A DNA stretch of 64,000 nucleotides from Desulfatitalea alkaliphila (GCF_022968795.1 NZ_JALJRB010000001.1:62001-126000), one strand, 5' to 3'. Positions 37,541-47,854 are shown, counted from the first letter of the stretch. The notes: generated by a model from the letters alone, not told the origin. Numbers and translations: made by a program.

Positions 37541-38091
37541 TGGGCTCGGAAATATGGCTGGGGTTATTCTCCGGCATTGCCTTTGGGTTTGTGATCCAGC
37601 GTGTCGGCGCGACCAATGCAGATAAAATGGCCAAAGCACATTTGATGCTCCAAGGTGGCATTCCCAAATTCATGCTCATGGCGATTATCCTTTCAGCCAT
37701 AGGACTTTTGGGACTTGAAGCCGCCGGTGTAGCCAATACCCGGGTGCTGCCAACCAGCCTGGTGGCCACTGGAGTGGCAGGCATTTTGTTCGGTATTGGC
37801 TGGGGATTTTGCGGATACTGCCCGGGGACCACCTGGGCTGCAGCAGGAGAAGGGCGGATGGATGCTGTTTTTGCGCTTATCGGCGGACTTGCCGGTGCTG
37901 CAGTTTTTGCCCATCTGCACGGCTATCTGGTGCCATTGCTGTATGACCCCTTCAATGTAGGCCAGATCACCCTTGCTGACTGGACAGCAAGCAGACCTGC
38001 TGCGGTTATTCTGCTGGTTTCAATATTCGGCCTATGCATAGGCGCCATCAATTTTTTGTGGAAGGAAAAAAATGACGGCCGAACACAATAA
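37540..38091 (+). CDS. YeeE/YedE-type sulfur transporter, second half
   Basis: A 183-residue membrane protein with five hydrophobic segments. GVAGILFGIGWGFCGYCPGT contains the CxxC-like Cys pair of the family, equivalent to the thiosulfate relay residues of TsuA. Its start shares a base with the upstream stop and the end overlaps the lipoprotein gene by 20 bases, so the four genes from 35916 form one operon for uptake or export of reactive sulfur. Confidence 0.88.
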   Translation: MGSEIWLGLFSGIAFGFVIQRVGATNADKMAKAHLMLQGGIPKFMLMAIILSAIGLLGLEAAGVANTRVLPTSLVATGVAGILFGIGWGFCGYCPGTTWAAAGEGRMDAVFALIGGLAGAAVFAHLHGYLVPLLYDPFNVGQITLADWTASRPAAVILLVSIFGLCIGAINFLWKEKNDGRTQ

Positions 38092-38701
38092 TACCTCTGT
38101 TCTCATTCTGTTATCCCTTGTTGCATTGGCTATCATCTGTTCCGGATGTCCCGCACCTCAGAAAGATAGGCATACAAAGCTGGAAGTCCCCAAGGGATAT
38201 GTGCCCCGGCTTGACATCCAGCTAAAAGACCGGCTGCTGGGATTCGGTCCCTTTGTGGGATATTATTTCAAACCGGAAAACCCAAAGGACCTGACACGGC
38301 TTTCTTTTGTCTGTTACAATGAAGATTCTTTTTACACCCATGACCTGCCGGAAAACGCCCTCTTGTTTGAAGGGGATGCGGTATTGACACAGCTTGTGGA
38401 CACGAACTTTCGTCTGCCTTCAGATGACCGGATCAATCCGGTTTTTTTTGGGGACGCACCCCGGGAATGGGTGAATGAACGCCCCCGCCCCCAAGACGAA
38501 TACCTTCATTTTCATTCCTGCTATGATGGGTTGGGTCCTGTACTTGCAGGATACTGGATCCGACATGAAGGCAAAGCTTCCTTTACCTATGACATGGGCG
38601 GCCGCGTTGGTCCAGACAGCCCCCTTTACCACAAGGTCAATCCCGGTATCGACAAGCATTTTGCAAAAATTATAGAATTTGATGCAGGCCCGGAACCATG
38701 A
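38072..38701 (+). CDS. Lipoprotein of unknown function in the sulfur operon
   Basis: A 209-residue protein with a signal sequence ending in a lipobox (AIICSGC) and a soluble, mostly beta-rich domain with many aromatics (GFGPFVGYYFKPENPKD, FHSCYDGLGPVLAGYWIRHEG). The family is not recognised. Its 20-base overlap with the second YeeE gene indicates co-translation and a periplasmic role in the same sulfur pathway. Confidence 0.7.
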   Translation: MTAEHNNTSVLILLSLVALAIICSGCPAPQKDRHTKLEVPKGYVPRLDIQLKDRLLGFGPFVGYYFKPENPKDLTRLSFVCYNEDSFYTHDLPENALLFEGDAVLTQLVDTNFRLPSDDRINPVFFGDAPREWVNERPRPQDEYLHFHSCYDGLGPVLAGYWIRHEGKASFTYDMGGRVGPDSPLYHKVNPGIDKHFAKIIEFDAGPEP

Positions 38702-38787
38702 CAGCAACAACCATTGGCCTTACATCGATCTGTTGCCGGAAAAAATATTATAGAAAATGACACCAATTAAAGACAAAGCGAGTAGCC

Positions 38788-39552
38788 ATGCTGGAATTAA
38801 AAGATATTTCGTTTAGAACCCCGGAATCCGGTGCCGGTACACAAAGTCCCGCCGATCGGACCATTATTCAGGATTTGAGTTTCACTTTTGAACCCGGCAG
38901 CTTTTACGCCATTACCGGGCCCAACGGTTCGGGCAAAACCACCCTGGCCAAGCTGATTATGGGAATCAATGAACTCACGTCAGGAAGCATAATTTTTAAT
39001 GGATCGGACATCAGTAATCTCTCCATTCATGAACGATCCAATGCCGGCATTGTTTATGGCTTTCAGCACCCGGCCCGATTCAAGGGAACTACCTTTCGGG
39101 ACCTGTTATCGATTGCCGCCGGATCTGATGACGAGGATAAACTCGTTGAGATCATTTCGCGGGTGGGCGTCTGCTCCCTGGACTTTCTGGACAAGTCTGT
39201 GGACAGCAAACTGTCCGGCGGGGAAATTAAAAAAATCGAACTGGCCACGGTCATTGCGAAAAACCCAAAAGTGGCCATCTATGATGAACCGGATACCGGC
39301 ATTGATCTTTGGACCATCGGTCCCATGGTGGAACTGCTCAAGCGCGAACAGAAAGACAACAAAACCACCACCATTGTGGTGAGTCACAACAAAGCATTTC
39401 TTGAGGCCGCCGATACGCTTTTGCTGATCAGGGAGGGCAAAATCGGATATTCCGGTGATCTGGCCGGTGCCTTGCCGATACTGGAGGATTTGAGTGTCTG
39501 TACGTTCAATGAATTATGCCGAGGAGAAGATAATGCTCAATGCTATCGATAA
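38788..39552 (+). CDS. sufC: SufC-like Fe-S assembly ATPase
   Basis: A 254-residue ABC-type ATPase without membrane partner. Walker A GPNGSGKTTLAK, signature LSGGEIKKIELA, Walker B VAIYDEPDTGID, and switch VVSHNK identify SufC. With SufB it forms the Fe-S scaffold complex. It overlaps sufB by 20 bases. No sufS, sufE, sufD or sufU gene is nearby. Confidence 0.9.
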   Translation: MLELKDISFRTPESGAGTQSPADRTIIQDLSFTFEPGSFYAITGPNGSGKTTLAKLIMGINELTSGSIIFNGSDISNLSIHERSNAGIVYGFQHPARFKGTTFRDLLSIAAGSDDEDKLVEIISRVGVCSLDFLDKSVDSKLSGGEIKKIELATVIAKNPKVAIYDEPDTGIDLWTIGPMVELLKREQKDNKTTTIVVSHNKAFLEAADTLLLIREGKIGYSGDLAGALPILEDLSVCTFNELCRGEDNAQCYR

Positions 39553-40453
39553 ACAGGTGTTAAAGGAAGTCGCGGATCTTGAAGGAATCCCCAAAGGCGC
39601 TTATAACATCCGGAAAAACGGCGCGCTTCTGGGGCGCGAGGTCTCCGCCAATATCAATATTGAAACCAATGAAAAAGGCGATGGCATTATCATTGATATC
39701 AAGCCGGGTACGGTGAACGAGTCGGTTCATATTCCGGTTATTCTATCCAAGGCCGGCCTTCATGACACGGTCTACAATACATTTATTGTGGGGGAAGGGT
39801 CCGATGTTACCATTATTGCCGGATGCGGGATTCACTGTGGCGGCAAAGAATCCGAAGGACATTCCGGCATTCATGAATTTCAAATCAAGGCCGGCGCAAA
39901 AGTCAAATATGTGGAAAAGCATATTGCCATTGGTGCGGGCACGGGCCGCCGCATTTTAAATCCCACCACAAAAGTGTTTATGGCGGAAAACGCCCAGGCG
40001 GAAATGGAACTGACTCAGCTGGGCGGGGTGGATGAGGCCAAGCGCTTCAATGATGCCAAAATCGGCGCAGGCAGTGTGCTGCTCATCACCGAACGGGTGA
40101 TGACCGAAGGGAACCAGACGGCTGAATCCAGAAATGAAATCGAACTGGCCGGAACCGACAGCAAGACGAATATCGTCTCCCGTTCCGTTATAAAAGGCGA
40201 TTCCGCCCAAGATTTTTACGTCAACCTGACGGCATCCGCCAGATGTTACGGTCATATTGAATGTGATGCCATCATTATGGACAACGGCATCAATCAGACG
40301 GTCCCGGCCCTGCGCGCGCTTCATCCGGATGCCGAGCTGACCCACGAAGCGTCTATCGGCAAAATCGCCAATGACCAGTTGATGAAGCTCATGAGCCTCG
40401 GACTCGATTACAATGCGGCGGTTAACCGGATTATACAAGGATTTTTAAGATAG
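39533..40453 (+). CDS. sufB: Short SufB/SufD-family scaffold protein
   Basis: A 306-residue protein of the SufBD beta-helix family: VIIAGCGIHCGGKESEGHSGIHEFQI, LTQLGGVDEAKRFNDAK, SRSVIKGDSAQDFYVNLTASARCYGHIECDAI and the end LHPDAELTHEASIGKIANDQLMKLMSLGLD. It is much shorter than E. coli SufB (about 495 residues) and lacks the N-terminal half, as in the minimal two-gene SUF-like systems of archaea and some anaerobes. The start at 39533 follows GAGGAGAAG. Confidence 0.88.
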   Translation: MLNAIDKQVLKEVADLEGIPKGAYNIRKNGALLGREVSANINIETNEKGDGIIIDIKPGTVNESVHIPVILSKAGLHDTVYNTFIVGEGSDVTIIAGCGIHCGGKESEGHSGIHEFQIKAGAKVKYVEKHIAIGAGTGRRILNPTTKVFMAENAQAEMELTQLGGVDEAKRFNDAKIGAGSVLLITERVMTEGNQTAESRNEIELAGTDSKTNIVSRSVIKGDSAQDFYVNLTASARCYGHIECDAIIMDNGINQTVPALRALHPDAELTHEASIGKIANDQLMKLMSLGLDYNAAVNRIIQGFLR

Positions 40454-40502
40454 TCGCTCAACCTTCGACAATGGATTGAACTGAGGAAAAGGCGAAAAAC
40501 AG

Positions 40503-40577
40503 CTGGACATTTTCCCGCTGCTCAACCGGCGGTTGCCGCAACCGACCCGTCGTTTCGAAGCGACGGATGGTTCGTGA
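40503..40577 (+). pseudogene. Remnant of a GH65 gene with its middle deleted
   Basis: The 24-codon frame LDIFPLLNRRLPQPTRRF ending in EATDGS and a stop joins two separate parts of the GH65 fusion gene at 53296: the stretch at 55957-55997 (YIFPLLNWRLPQLTRR) and the last ten codons at 57322-57354 (TRRFEATDGS). The joint falls at a sequence repeated in both places (TGACCCG). About 1.3 kb between them is missing. It lies between sufB and the 3' end of otsAB. Confidence 0.8.
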
Positions 40578-40610
40578 ATGCGGCATGGACGGGGCTGTGA
40601 AGCACCTGAA

Positions 40611-42788
40611 TCATTCGGTCCGACGCACCGGGTGATAAACCAGGAACCGGGCCAACAGTTGCTGCATGGCTTGGGGAGAAGATACGCAATAGCGCGCCGC
40701 CGTATCGCCCGGCCCGACCTTGATGCTCAAATCCCCTTCGCCTGCGTGGTCGAACATGGTTTCATCGGTTTCGTCATCGCCGGCATACAGGGCGTGATCA
40801 AAAAGAAGCGAGGGTTTCAGTTGACTGCAAACCACCCCTTTATTGATGAAGATGGAATGGACTTCAACAATCTTGCGGCCGTGATGAATACGCACCGGCA
40901 GATTGGAGAGCATCTCCTGCAGTTCGACGACCAGTTGCTGGGCTTTCCAGCCACCGAACTCCGGTTCGGCATTCACATAGTGCCAGACCAGCGAAGCCGC
41001 TTTTTGTTCCACAAATGAGCCGGGTGTCGTGTCGGAATATTGCAACAGGATGTCGAGGACCCGCTCTTTCCACTCCAGGTCGATCCCGGGTATAACAGGC
41101 GCCCATGTTTCGGACGTGGGCGGACGGTAGTAATATCCATGCTCGGCGATCAAATGGAAACCATAACCGTCGAACCACTGGTCCATATCTTCGCGCATTC
41201 GTCCGCTGAGCAGAAACACCGTCAGATTGGGAACGTGCGCCATCCGGTCGAACAAATCATGGAGCCTTCGAGACGGATAGGCATCCGGAGGGTTTTTGCG
41301 CAAGTCGCTCAATGTACCGTCGTAATCGAGAAAGAACGCCCAGCGGCCTTCGGCGGCCAAGGGGGGGAAGTATTGCGGATCGATCGTCCGGGCGCCTGCC
41401 CCTTTTTCGACGGATTTGTCAACCCCGGCCAAATCAGCGATAAAATCCCCGGCCCAACGCTGGGCATTGTAGCGTAGAATTCGGCGGCGCATGGGCGCGA
41501 GACGCTTCTGCCGCTCTTCGGGTGTGCGGTTAAGGGCGTTTTCCAGGGCGCGGGCCATCTGCGCCGTGTCGTAGGGATTGACAATGGAAGCTTGGGGCAG
41601 CTCCTGGGCGGCGCCGGCGAATTCGCTGAGAATCAACACCCCGTCGCCGTCGGGTTTGCAGATCAGGTACTCTTTTGCCACCAGATTCATACCATCGACC
41701 AAGGGCGTGACCATCGCTACATCGGCCAACGTATATAGCGCACAGAGGCGACTGAAGTTGACGGACTGGTGTATGAAGTGCACTGGTATGTTGCCGATAC
41801 TGGCAAAATTGCCGTTGATCCGGCTCACTTTGTGTTCGATCTCGCGGCGAAGCGCCTGATAGGCCGGAACGCTTTCCCGGGAGGGCACATTGATAAAAAT
41901 GAACACCACATCCTTGCGGCCGGTGCGCTTCAAAAATGCCTCGATGGCTTCAAGCCGTCTGGGTACGCCCTTTGTGTAATCCAGCCGTTCCACCCCTATA
42001 ACCACCTTTTTGCCGGCGTAAGCCCGACGGTATTCCTCAAGATGGCGCGAATAAGCCGCGGAGGTCATCTTTTGCAGAAATTTATCGGTGGGTATGGAGA
42101 TCGGATAAACGCCGATGGTGACATCGTGACCTTTGCCGGCGATGGTGTTGATCCGAGATTCACGTCCCAGCAGGCGCAGTACTGTGCTGCGAAAATGGCG
42201 CAGGTATCCTGAAGTGTGAAAACCGATGAGATCGGCTCCCAGGAGCCCTTCGAGCAACTCCTGCCGGTTCGGGTGGCAGCGGAAGATTTCATAGGAAGGA
42301 AACGGCGTGTGCAGAAAATAACCGATGCGCAGGTCGGGCCGCAATTCATGCAGCAGTCGCGGCAAAAGCATCAGGTGGTAGTCATGCACCCAGACCAGGG
42401 CATCCTTCTCGGCCAGTTCGGCGATGTTCTCAGCGAATACAAAATTGACTTTCTTATAGGCTTCGAACCAGTTGTGGTCGAAACGGCTATAGCTGGGCAA
42501 ATAGTGCAGCAGCGGCCAAAGGCTAGAATTGGAAAAGCCGGTGTAATAGGCCTCGATATCTTGCTGCGATATAAACAGAGGGTGGTAACCGAACCGGCTT
42601 TTGAGCTCCTCGGCCAGTTCCCGTTGCCGCCGCGGGCTGTCCACCGGCCCACCGGACCACCCCACCCACATGAAATCGTGCGTTTTACGATAGCCTTCCA
42701 AGGCGGAAACCAGTCCGCCCGAGGATGGCTTGATGGTATTTGCGATGGTCACCGGCAATCGGTTCGATACATTGATCAATGCTACCAT
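40611..42788 (-). CDS. otsAB: Bifunctional trehalose-6-phosphate synthase/phosphatase (OtsA-OtsB fusion)
   Basis: A 725-residue fusion. Residues 1-470 are GT20 trehalose-6-phosphate synthase: SNRLPVTI, GGLVSAL, WVGWSGG, WVHDYHLMLLP, VGVERLDYTKG-like IGVERLDYTKGV and EYLICKPDG-like end. Residues about 490-725 are trehalose-6-phosphatase with the HAD nucleophile in FFLDYDGTLS and the metal-site DDETDE. Together they make trehalose from UDP-glucose and glucose-6-phosphate in two steps. The gene is convergent with sufB and the GH65 remnant. It is the only intact trehalose-making gene seen here, since treT is broken. Confidence 0.95.
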   Translation of the reverse strand: MVALINVSNRLPVTIANTIKPSSGGLVSALEGYRKTHDFMWVGWSGGPVDSPRRQRELAEELKSRFGYHPLFISQQDIEAYYTGFSNSSLWPLLHYLPSYSRFDHNWFEAYKKVNFVFAENIAELAEKDALVWVHDYHLMLLPRLLHELRPDLRIGYFLHTPFPSYEIFRCHPNRQELLEGLLGADLIGFHTSGYLRHFRSTVLRLLGRESRINTIAGKGHDVTIGVYPISIPTDKFLQKMTSAAYSRHLEEYRRAYAGKKVVIGVERLDYTKGVPRRLEAIEAFLKRTGRKDVVFIFINVPSRESVPAYQALRREIEHKVSRINGNFASIGNIPVHFIHQSVNFSRLCALYTLADVAMVTPLVDGMNLVAKEYLICKPDGDGVLILSEFAGAAQELPQASIVNPYDTAQMARALENALNRTPEERQKRLAPMRRRILRYNAQRWAGDFIADLAGVDKSVEKGAGARTIDPQYFPPLAAEGRWAFFLDYDGTLSDLRKNPPDAYPSRRLHDLFDRMAHVPNLTVFLLSGRMREDMDQWFDGYGFHLIAEHGYYYRPPTSETWAPVIPGIDLEWKERVLDILLQYSDTTPGSFVEQKAASLVWHYVNAEPEFGGWKAQQLVVELQEMLSNLPVRIHHGRKIVEVHSIFINKGVVCSQLKPSLLFDHALYAGDDETDETMFDHAGEGDLSIKVGPGDTAARYCVSSPQAMQQLLARFLVYHPVRRTE

Positions 42789-43199
42789 TTTTCAGCCTCC
42801 ATGGATCATCATAGGCTCACCTGGATGCCGAATCCATTGGTGCGATCCCCTATTTCGAAGGCTTCCAATCTGTATTATCGGTTCCCGACGTAACCATAAA
42901 CCCGCCAGACGATTCAGCCAGGCTCCGGGGCAAGTTACCGCCAACCCGGCCAATCCTTTCCTCCTCTCTCTTCATCTGAACATCCGGCCGGCAAATCCTG
43001 CTAAAGATCCTGCCGTTAAGTACATCTTTGCGCAGCATCATCTACATAAATTCCCGGCCGTAATTCAGGAATGTACCTGATTTATAAAGATAAGGATAAC
43101 TTCCTAAAATATGTAATGATACGATTAAAATCAGACAAAACTAATTTCCGGCAACCATTTTCAGTTCGAAAGTTTTTTCGACACAAGGAGCTCTTGTAA
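42789..43199. other. Divergent intergenic region otsAB/P-type ATPase
   Basis: About 410 bases. The right 130 bases are clearly AT-rich and probably carry the ATPase promoter; no single pair of promoter boxes is convincing. No gene. Confidence 0.5.
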
Positions 43200-45926
43200 A
43201 TGGTTAAAGAAACACAAACGATTGGGAAACAAAATAATCGCGGCGCCGTGCCCTGGCATGCGATGACCGACGACGAGGTATTGTCGTCGCTCGGCGTGGA
43301 TGATGGCGGACTGACCGAGGATGAGGCAGCCCGGCGAACGGAGAAATACGGGCCAAACAAACTGGCTGAAAAGAAACAGGCGGGCCCCCTGAAACGTTTA
43401 TTCCGCCAGTTCCAGAACGTGCTCATCTATGTTCTGCTGGCGGCGGCGGTCTTCACGGCACTTCTCGGGCAGTGGGTTGACACCGCGGTTATCGTGGCCG
43501 TCGTCATTATCAACGCCATCATCGGCTTTGTTCAGGAAGGCAAGGCCGAAAAAGCCATGGAAGCCATCCGCGGCATGCTCTCTCCAAAAGCAACGGCCCT
43601 GCGCGAAGGTGGCCAACGCGAACTGCCGGCGGAAGAACTGGTTCCCGGTGACATCGTGCTGCTCGGCTCCGGCGACCGGGTTCCGGCTGACATGCGGATC
43701 ATTTTCTCCCGCAACGCACAGGCCGATGAAGCTATGCTCACCGGGGAATCCGAACCGGTTGACAAGCGGGTCGATCCTGTTGATGAGGATGCCCCCATCT
43801 GCGATCGAGAGAACATGGCCTTTTCCGGCACGGTCTTGACAAGCGGCCGGCTGCGCGGCGTGGTGACCGCCACCGGAGAGCATGCCGAGATCGGACGCAT
43901 CAGCGAAATGGTCTCCAAGGTCGAAGATATCACTACGCCACTGGTTCGCAAAATGGACCGCTTCGGTCGGGGGTTGTCTGTTTTCATTGTCCTGCTGAGC
44001 GCCGTTATTTTTGTCATAGGATACTTTTTGCGCGGTTTCGGCTTTACGGAGATGGTGATGGCCGTGGTCAGCCTGGCGGTGGCGGCCATTCCACAAGGTC
44101 TGCCGGCTATCATGACCGTTACCCTGGCGCTGGGAGTGCAGCGGATGGCCCGACGAAACGCTATTATACGTCGGCTGCCGGCTGTGGAAACCCTTGGCTC
44201 GGTTACCGTCATCTGCACGGACAAGACCGGTACTCTGACGCGAAACGAAATGACCGTGGTCAAAATTGCCGTCGCCGATCGCATGTACTCTGTCAGCGGC
44301 ATCGGGTACACACCGGAAGGCCAAATCACCGTCGAAGGCGACGAAAAATCCAAGATATCATTGGAAGAGCACCCCTGGATTACCGAGCTCGCCCGGACCG
44401 GGCTTCTGGCCAGTGAAGCCCGACTGCGGGAGGATAACGGCAGCTGGACCATCGACGGCATGCCGACGGAGGGGAGTATCGTCGTCCTGGCCCGGAAGGC
44501 AGGCATGACTCGCACGGACGAGCAGGAAAAGCGCCCCAGGCTCGACCTGCTCCCTTTCGAATCCGACCGCCGATACATGGCCACTTTGAACAAGGATCCG
44601 GATGCCGGTCCCATCCTCTGTGTCAAAGGAGCTCCCGAGCGCGTTCTGGACATGTGCACCCGGCAGCGGAGCAAACAAGGCGACACGCCGATCGACCGGA
44701 ATGCCTGGATTGAAAGACAGGAAAAACTTGCCGGCACTGGGCACCGGGTGCTGGCCCTTGCAACCCGGCCCATGAATGGGACCGAATCGATCCAGGAGCA
44801 GGACATTACGGATCTGACCTTGCTCGGACTGGTCGGCATTATCGATCCACCCCGCGAGGAAGCCGTCGATGCCATAAAAACATGCCGGAAAGCAGGCATC
44901 CGCGTCAAGATGGTTACAGGAGACCACGCGTTGACGGCCCGCAGCATCGGGGATTCCATGGGAATCGGTGACGGCGAACATGTGCTCACTGGAAAGGACC
45001 TGGAGCAGATGGACCAGGAAGAGATGGTGCGCCAGGTCAATCAGCACGACATCTTTGCCCGGTCCAGTCCGGAACATAAGCTGCGAATGATTGAAGCCCT
45101 GCAGTCAAAGGAGCAAATCGTGGCCATGACCGGAGACGGCGTTAACGACGCGCCGGCGCTCAAACGCGCTGATGTCGGGGTATCGATGGGGATCAAAGGA
45201 TCCGAAGCGGCCAAGGAAGCTTCCGAGATGGTGCTCGCCGACGACAATTTCGCCACCATCGAGCGTGCGGTCGAAGAGGGCCGGACGATCTACGACAATC
45301 TGGTCAAAGTAATTCTTTTCGTGCTTCCCACCAACGGCGCCGAAGCGCTCATGATCATCAGCGCGGTGATTGTCCTTTTTGAAGTCATGCCGATCACACC
45401 TTTGCAGATTTTGTGGGTCAACATGGTCACTGCCGTAACGCTGGCCGTTTCCCTGGCTTTTGAGCCCCCGCAAGCCTGGATCATGCGCCGACCGCCGCGA
45501 CCGCCCGGCGAGCCAATCATTTCCCCGTACCTGTTCTGGCGGATCATATTTGTGGCGGTGCTCATCGCCACGAGTTCCATCCTGTTGTTCAATTATATGC
45601 GAGCTGCCGGCGCGAGTCTTGAGGCAGCCCGGACCGTGGCGGTCAACACCCTGGTTGCCGGCCAGATGTTCTACTTGTTCAACAGCCGCTTTATCGAACA
45701 GTCTTCATTAAACCTCCAGCGGCTTTTGGCCAACAAAAAGGCCCTTGTTTCGGTTGTCGTCCTTGCGGCCCTGCAGTTTGCCTTTACCTACCTGGCGCCG
45801 ATGCAGCAGCTGTTTGGAACGGCCTCCATTTCCATCTTTGAATGGGGATGGTGCATTGCCGCCGGAGCAGGTGTTTTTCTGATTGTCGAGACAGAAAAAG
45901 CGATCAAGCGGGGCATGCGGACATAG
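43200..45926 (+). CDS. P2-type cation-transporting ATPase with altered ion site
   Basis: A 908-residue P-type ATPase with actuator TGESEPVDK, phosphorylation site DKTGTLTRN, nucleotide domain VKGAPERVLDMC and hinge MTGDGVNDAPALKRAD. It is a paralog of the pump at 22868, but its transport-site residues differ: M4 reads AIPQGLPAIM, Gln replacing the Glu of PEGLP, and M6 reads WVNMVTAVTLAVSLAFEPP, Ala replacing the Asp of the SERCA triad. The cargo may therefore be a monovalent cation or proton rather than Ca2+. GGAGCTCTTGTAA precedes the ATG. Confidence 0.92.
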   Translation: MVKETQTIGKQNNRGAVPWHAMTDDEVLSSLGVDDGGLTEDEAARRTEKYGPNKLAEKKQAGPLKRLFRQFQNVLIYVLLAAAVFTALLGQWVDTAVIVAVVIINAIIGFVQEGKAEKAMEAIRGMLSPKATALREGGQRELPAEELVPGDIVLLGSGDRVPADMRIIFSRNAQADEAMLTGESEPVDKRVDPVDEDAPICDRENMAFSGTVLTSGRLRGVVTATGEHAEIGRISEMVSKVEDITTPLVRKMDRFGRGLSVFIVLLSAVIFVIGYFLRGFGFTEMVMAVVSLAVAAIPQGLPAIMTVTLALGVQRMARRNAIIRRLPAVETLGSVTVICTDKTGTLTRNEMTVVKIAVADRMYSVSGIGYTPEGQITVEGDEKSKISLEEHPWITELARTGLLASEARLREDNGSWTIDGMPTEGSIVVLARKAGMTRTDEQEKRPRLDLLPFESDRRYMATLNKDPDAGPILCVKGAPERVLDMCTRQRSKQGDTPIDRNAWIERQEKLAGTGHRVLALATRPMNGTESIQEQDITDLTLLGLVGIIDPPREEAVDAIKTCRKAGIRVKMVTGDHALTARSIGDSMGIGDGEHVLTGKDLEQMDQEEMVRQVNQHDIFARSSPEHKLRMIEALQSKEQIVAMTGDGVNDAPALKRADVGVSMGIKGSEAAKEASEMVLADDNFATIERAVEEGRTIYDNLVKVILFVLPTNGAEALMIISAVIVLFEVMPITPLQILWVNMVTAVTLAVSLAFEPPQAWIMRRPPRPPGEPIISPYLFWRIIFVAVLIATSSILLFNYMRAAGASLEAARTVAVNTLVAGQMFYLFNSRFIEQSSLNLQRLLANKKALVSVVVLAALQFAFTYLAPMQQLFGTASISIFEWGWCIAAGAGVFLIVETEKAIKRGMRT

Positions 45927-46221
45927 GGCTCACCTGCCTGTATTCGCAAAATAGCGATAATCATGCCTCACATACGAGAAAAGAATGATCGGGAGGATAA
46001 AGCCGTCGACTTCAGCCCTGGTTGCTCGTTTTCCCCTGGAGGGATGGTACCGCTTCTACCCATATTTTAAAATGGAAATACAGGATTCGACCCATTACAT
46101 TCCGGGTATCGCTCCCCTATGATTTTTAATCATCCCGGTTACCGAATACCGCCCCGGCTGTTTCAATAGGCAGGTCCGATGAAGTCTTTATTAACCGTAA
46201 TACCAGGAAAGGAGGCCGAAA

Positions 46222-46329
46222 ATGGTGAAGCCGACAAATCACCATTATCATTTCGAAGATCAGAAGAAATATACAAGCGAACCGTGCTCAGCCACTTTCC
46301 CGCATTCGAAGCAACAGGACCGACGCTGA
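46222..46329 (+). CDS. Putative 35-residue His-containing peptide
   Basis: A 35-codon frame starting MVKPTNHHYHFEDQKKYT with a perfect AAAGGAGG site six bases before the ATG. It is followed 45 bases later by the Usp gene in the same direction. I know no homolog. A leader peptide or a real small protein are both possible. Confidence 0.42.
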   Translation: MVKPTNHHYHFEDQKKYTSEPCSATFPHSKQQDRR

Positions 46330-46374
46330 GCGAACATGCAGACGAACAACGAAAACCGAGCAAGGAGACCATTG

Positions 46375-46821
46375 ATGCAAATCAAGAAAATTCTATGGCC
46401 CACGGACCTGTCCGGAAACGCCGAACAAGCCCTGCCTCTGGTGGAATCCCTGTCAAAACTTTATTCGGCTGACATTCACGTGCTCTATGTCATCGAGGAA
46501 CTAGCGCGTCATGAACCCTGGTACGGCGAATTCGACAACGCTCATATAAATAAAATCCTCGAATGGGAAAAGGAAAAAGCCGGTGAGCGGCTTGACCGGA
46601 TCTGCGATCAGTATTTGAAGGGATGCCCGCTCTACATCAAAGAGACCGCCATCGGCGATCCGGCCGAGGAGATACTCGCGTTTGCCCGGAAACAAAAGAT
46701 CGATATGGTTGTAATGTCAAGCCGCGGCAGAAAATCCCGGTTCGATTTCGGTAGTGTGGCGGAAAAAATGGTTAAACATTCACCGGTTCCGGTTACCATA
46801 GTACCCTATGTCCAAAGCTGA
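46375..46821 (+). CDS. Universal stress protein (UspA family)
   Basis: A 148-residue single-domain Usp: QIKKILWPTDLSGNAEQALP at the N-terminus, VLYVIEE, then the C-terminal nucleotide loop VMSSRGRKSRFDFGSVAEKMVKHS and VPVTIVP. The loop keeps the Gly-Arg and Gly-Ser of the ATP-binding class but the second Gly of G-x2-G is Ser. Usp proteins are induced by energy stress. The ATG at 46375 follows AAGGAG. Confidence 0.93.
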   Translation: MQIKKILWPTDLSGNAEQALPLVESLSKLYSADIHVLYVIEELARHEPWYGEFDNAHINKILEWEKEKAGERLDRICDQYLKGCPLYIKETAIGDPAEEILAFARKQKIDMVVMSSRGRKSRFDFGSVAEKMVKHSPVPVTIVPYVQS

Positions 46822-46906
46822 GCGAACATACCGGTTTTTCGATTCCATCCCGTCAATACCATTCATCCGCCATACTACAGATGGTGAACAGATTATCAAG
46901 CTGTAA

Positions 46907-47854
<948 letters not shown>

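Noticed and set aside
43532-45040. 502-codon minus-strand frame in the second P-type ATPase
   Set aside because: Ser/Arg-rich shadow translation over conserved ATPase motifs on the plus strand.
46179-46472. 97-codon frame before the Usp gene
   Set aside because: It runs out of frame into the Usp coding region; the 35-codon frame with the AAAGGAGG site is the better candidate.
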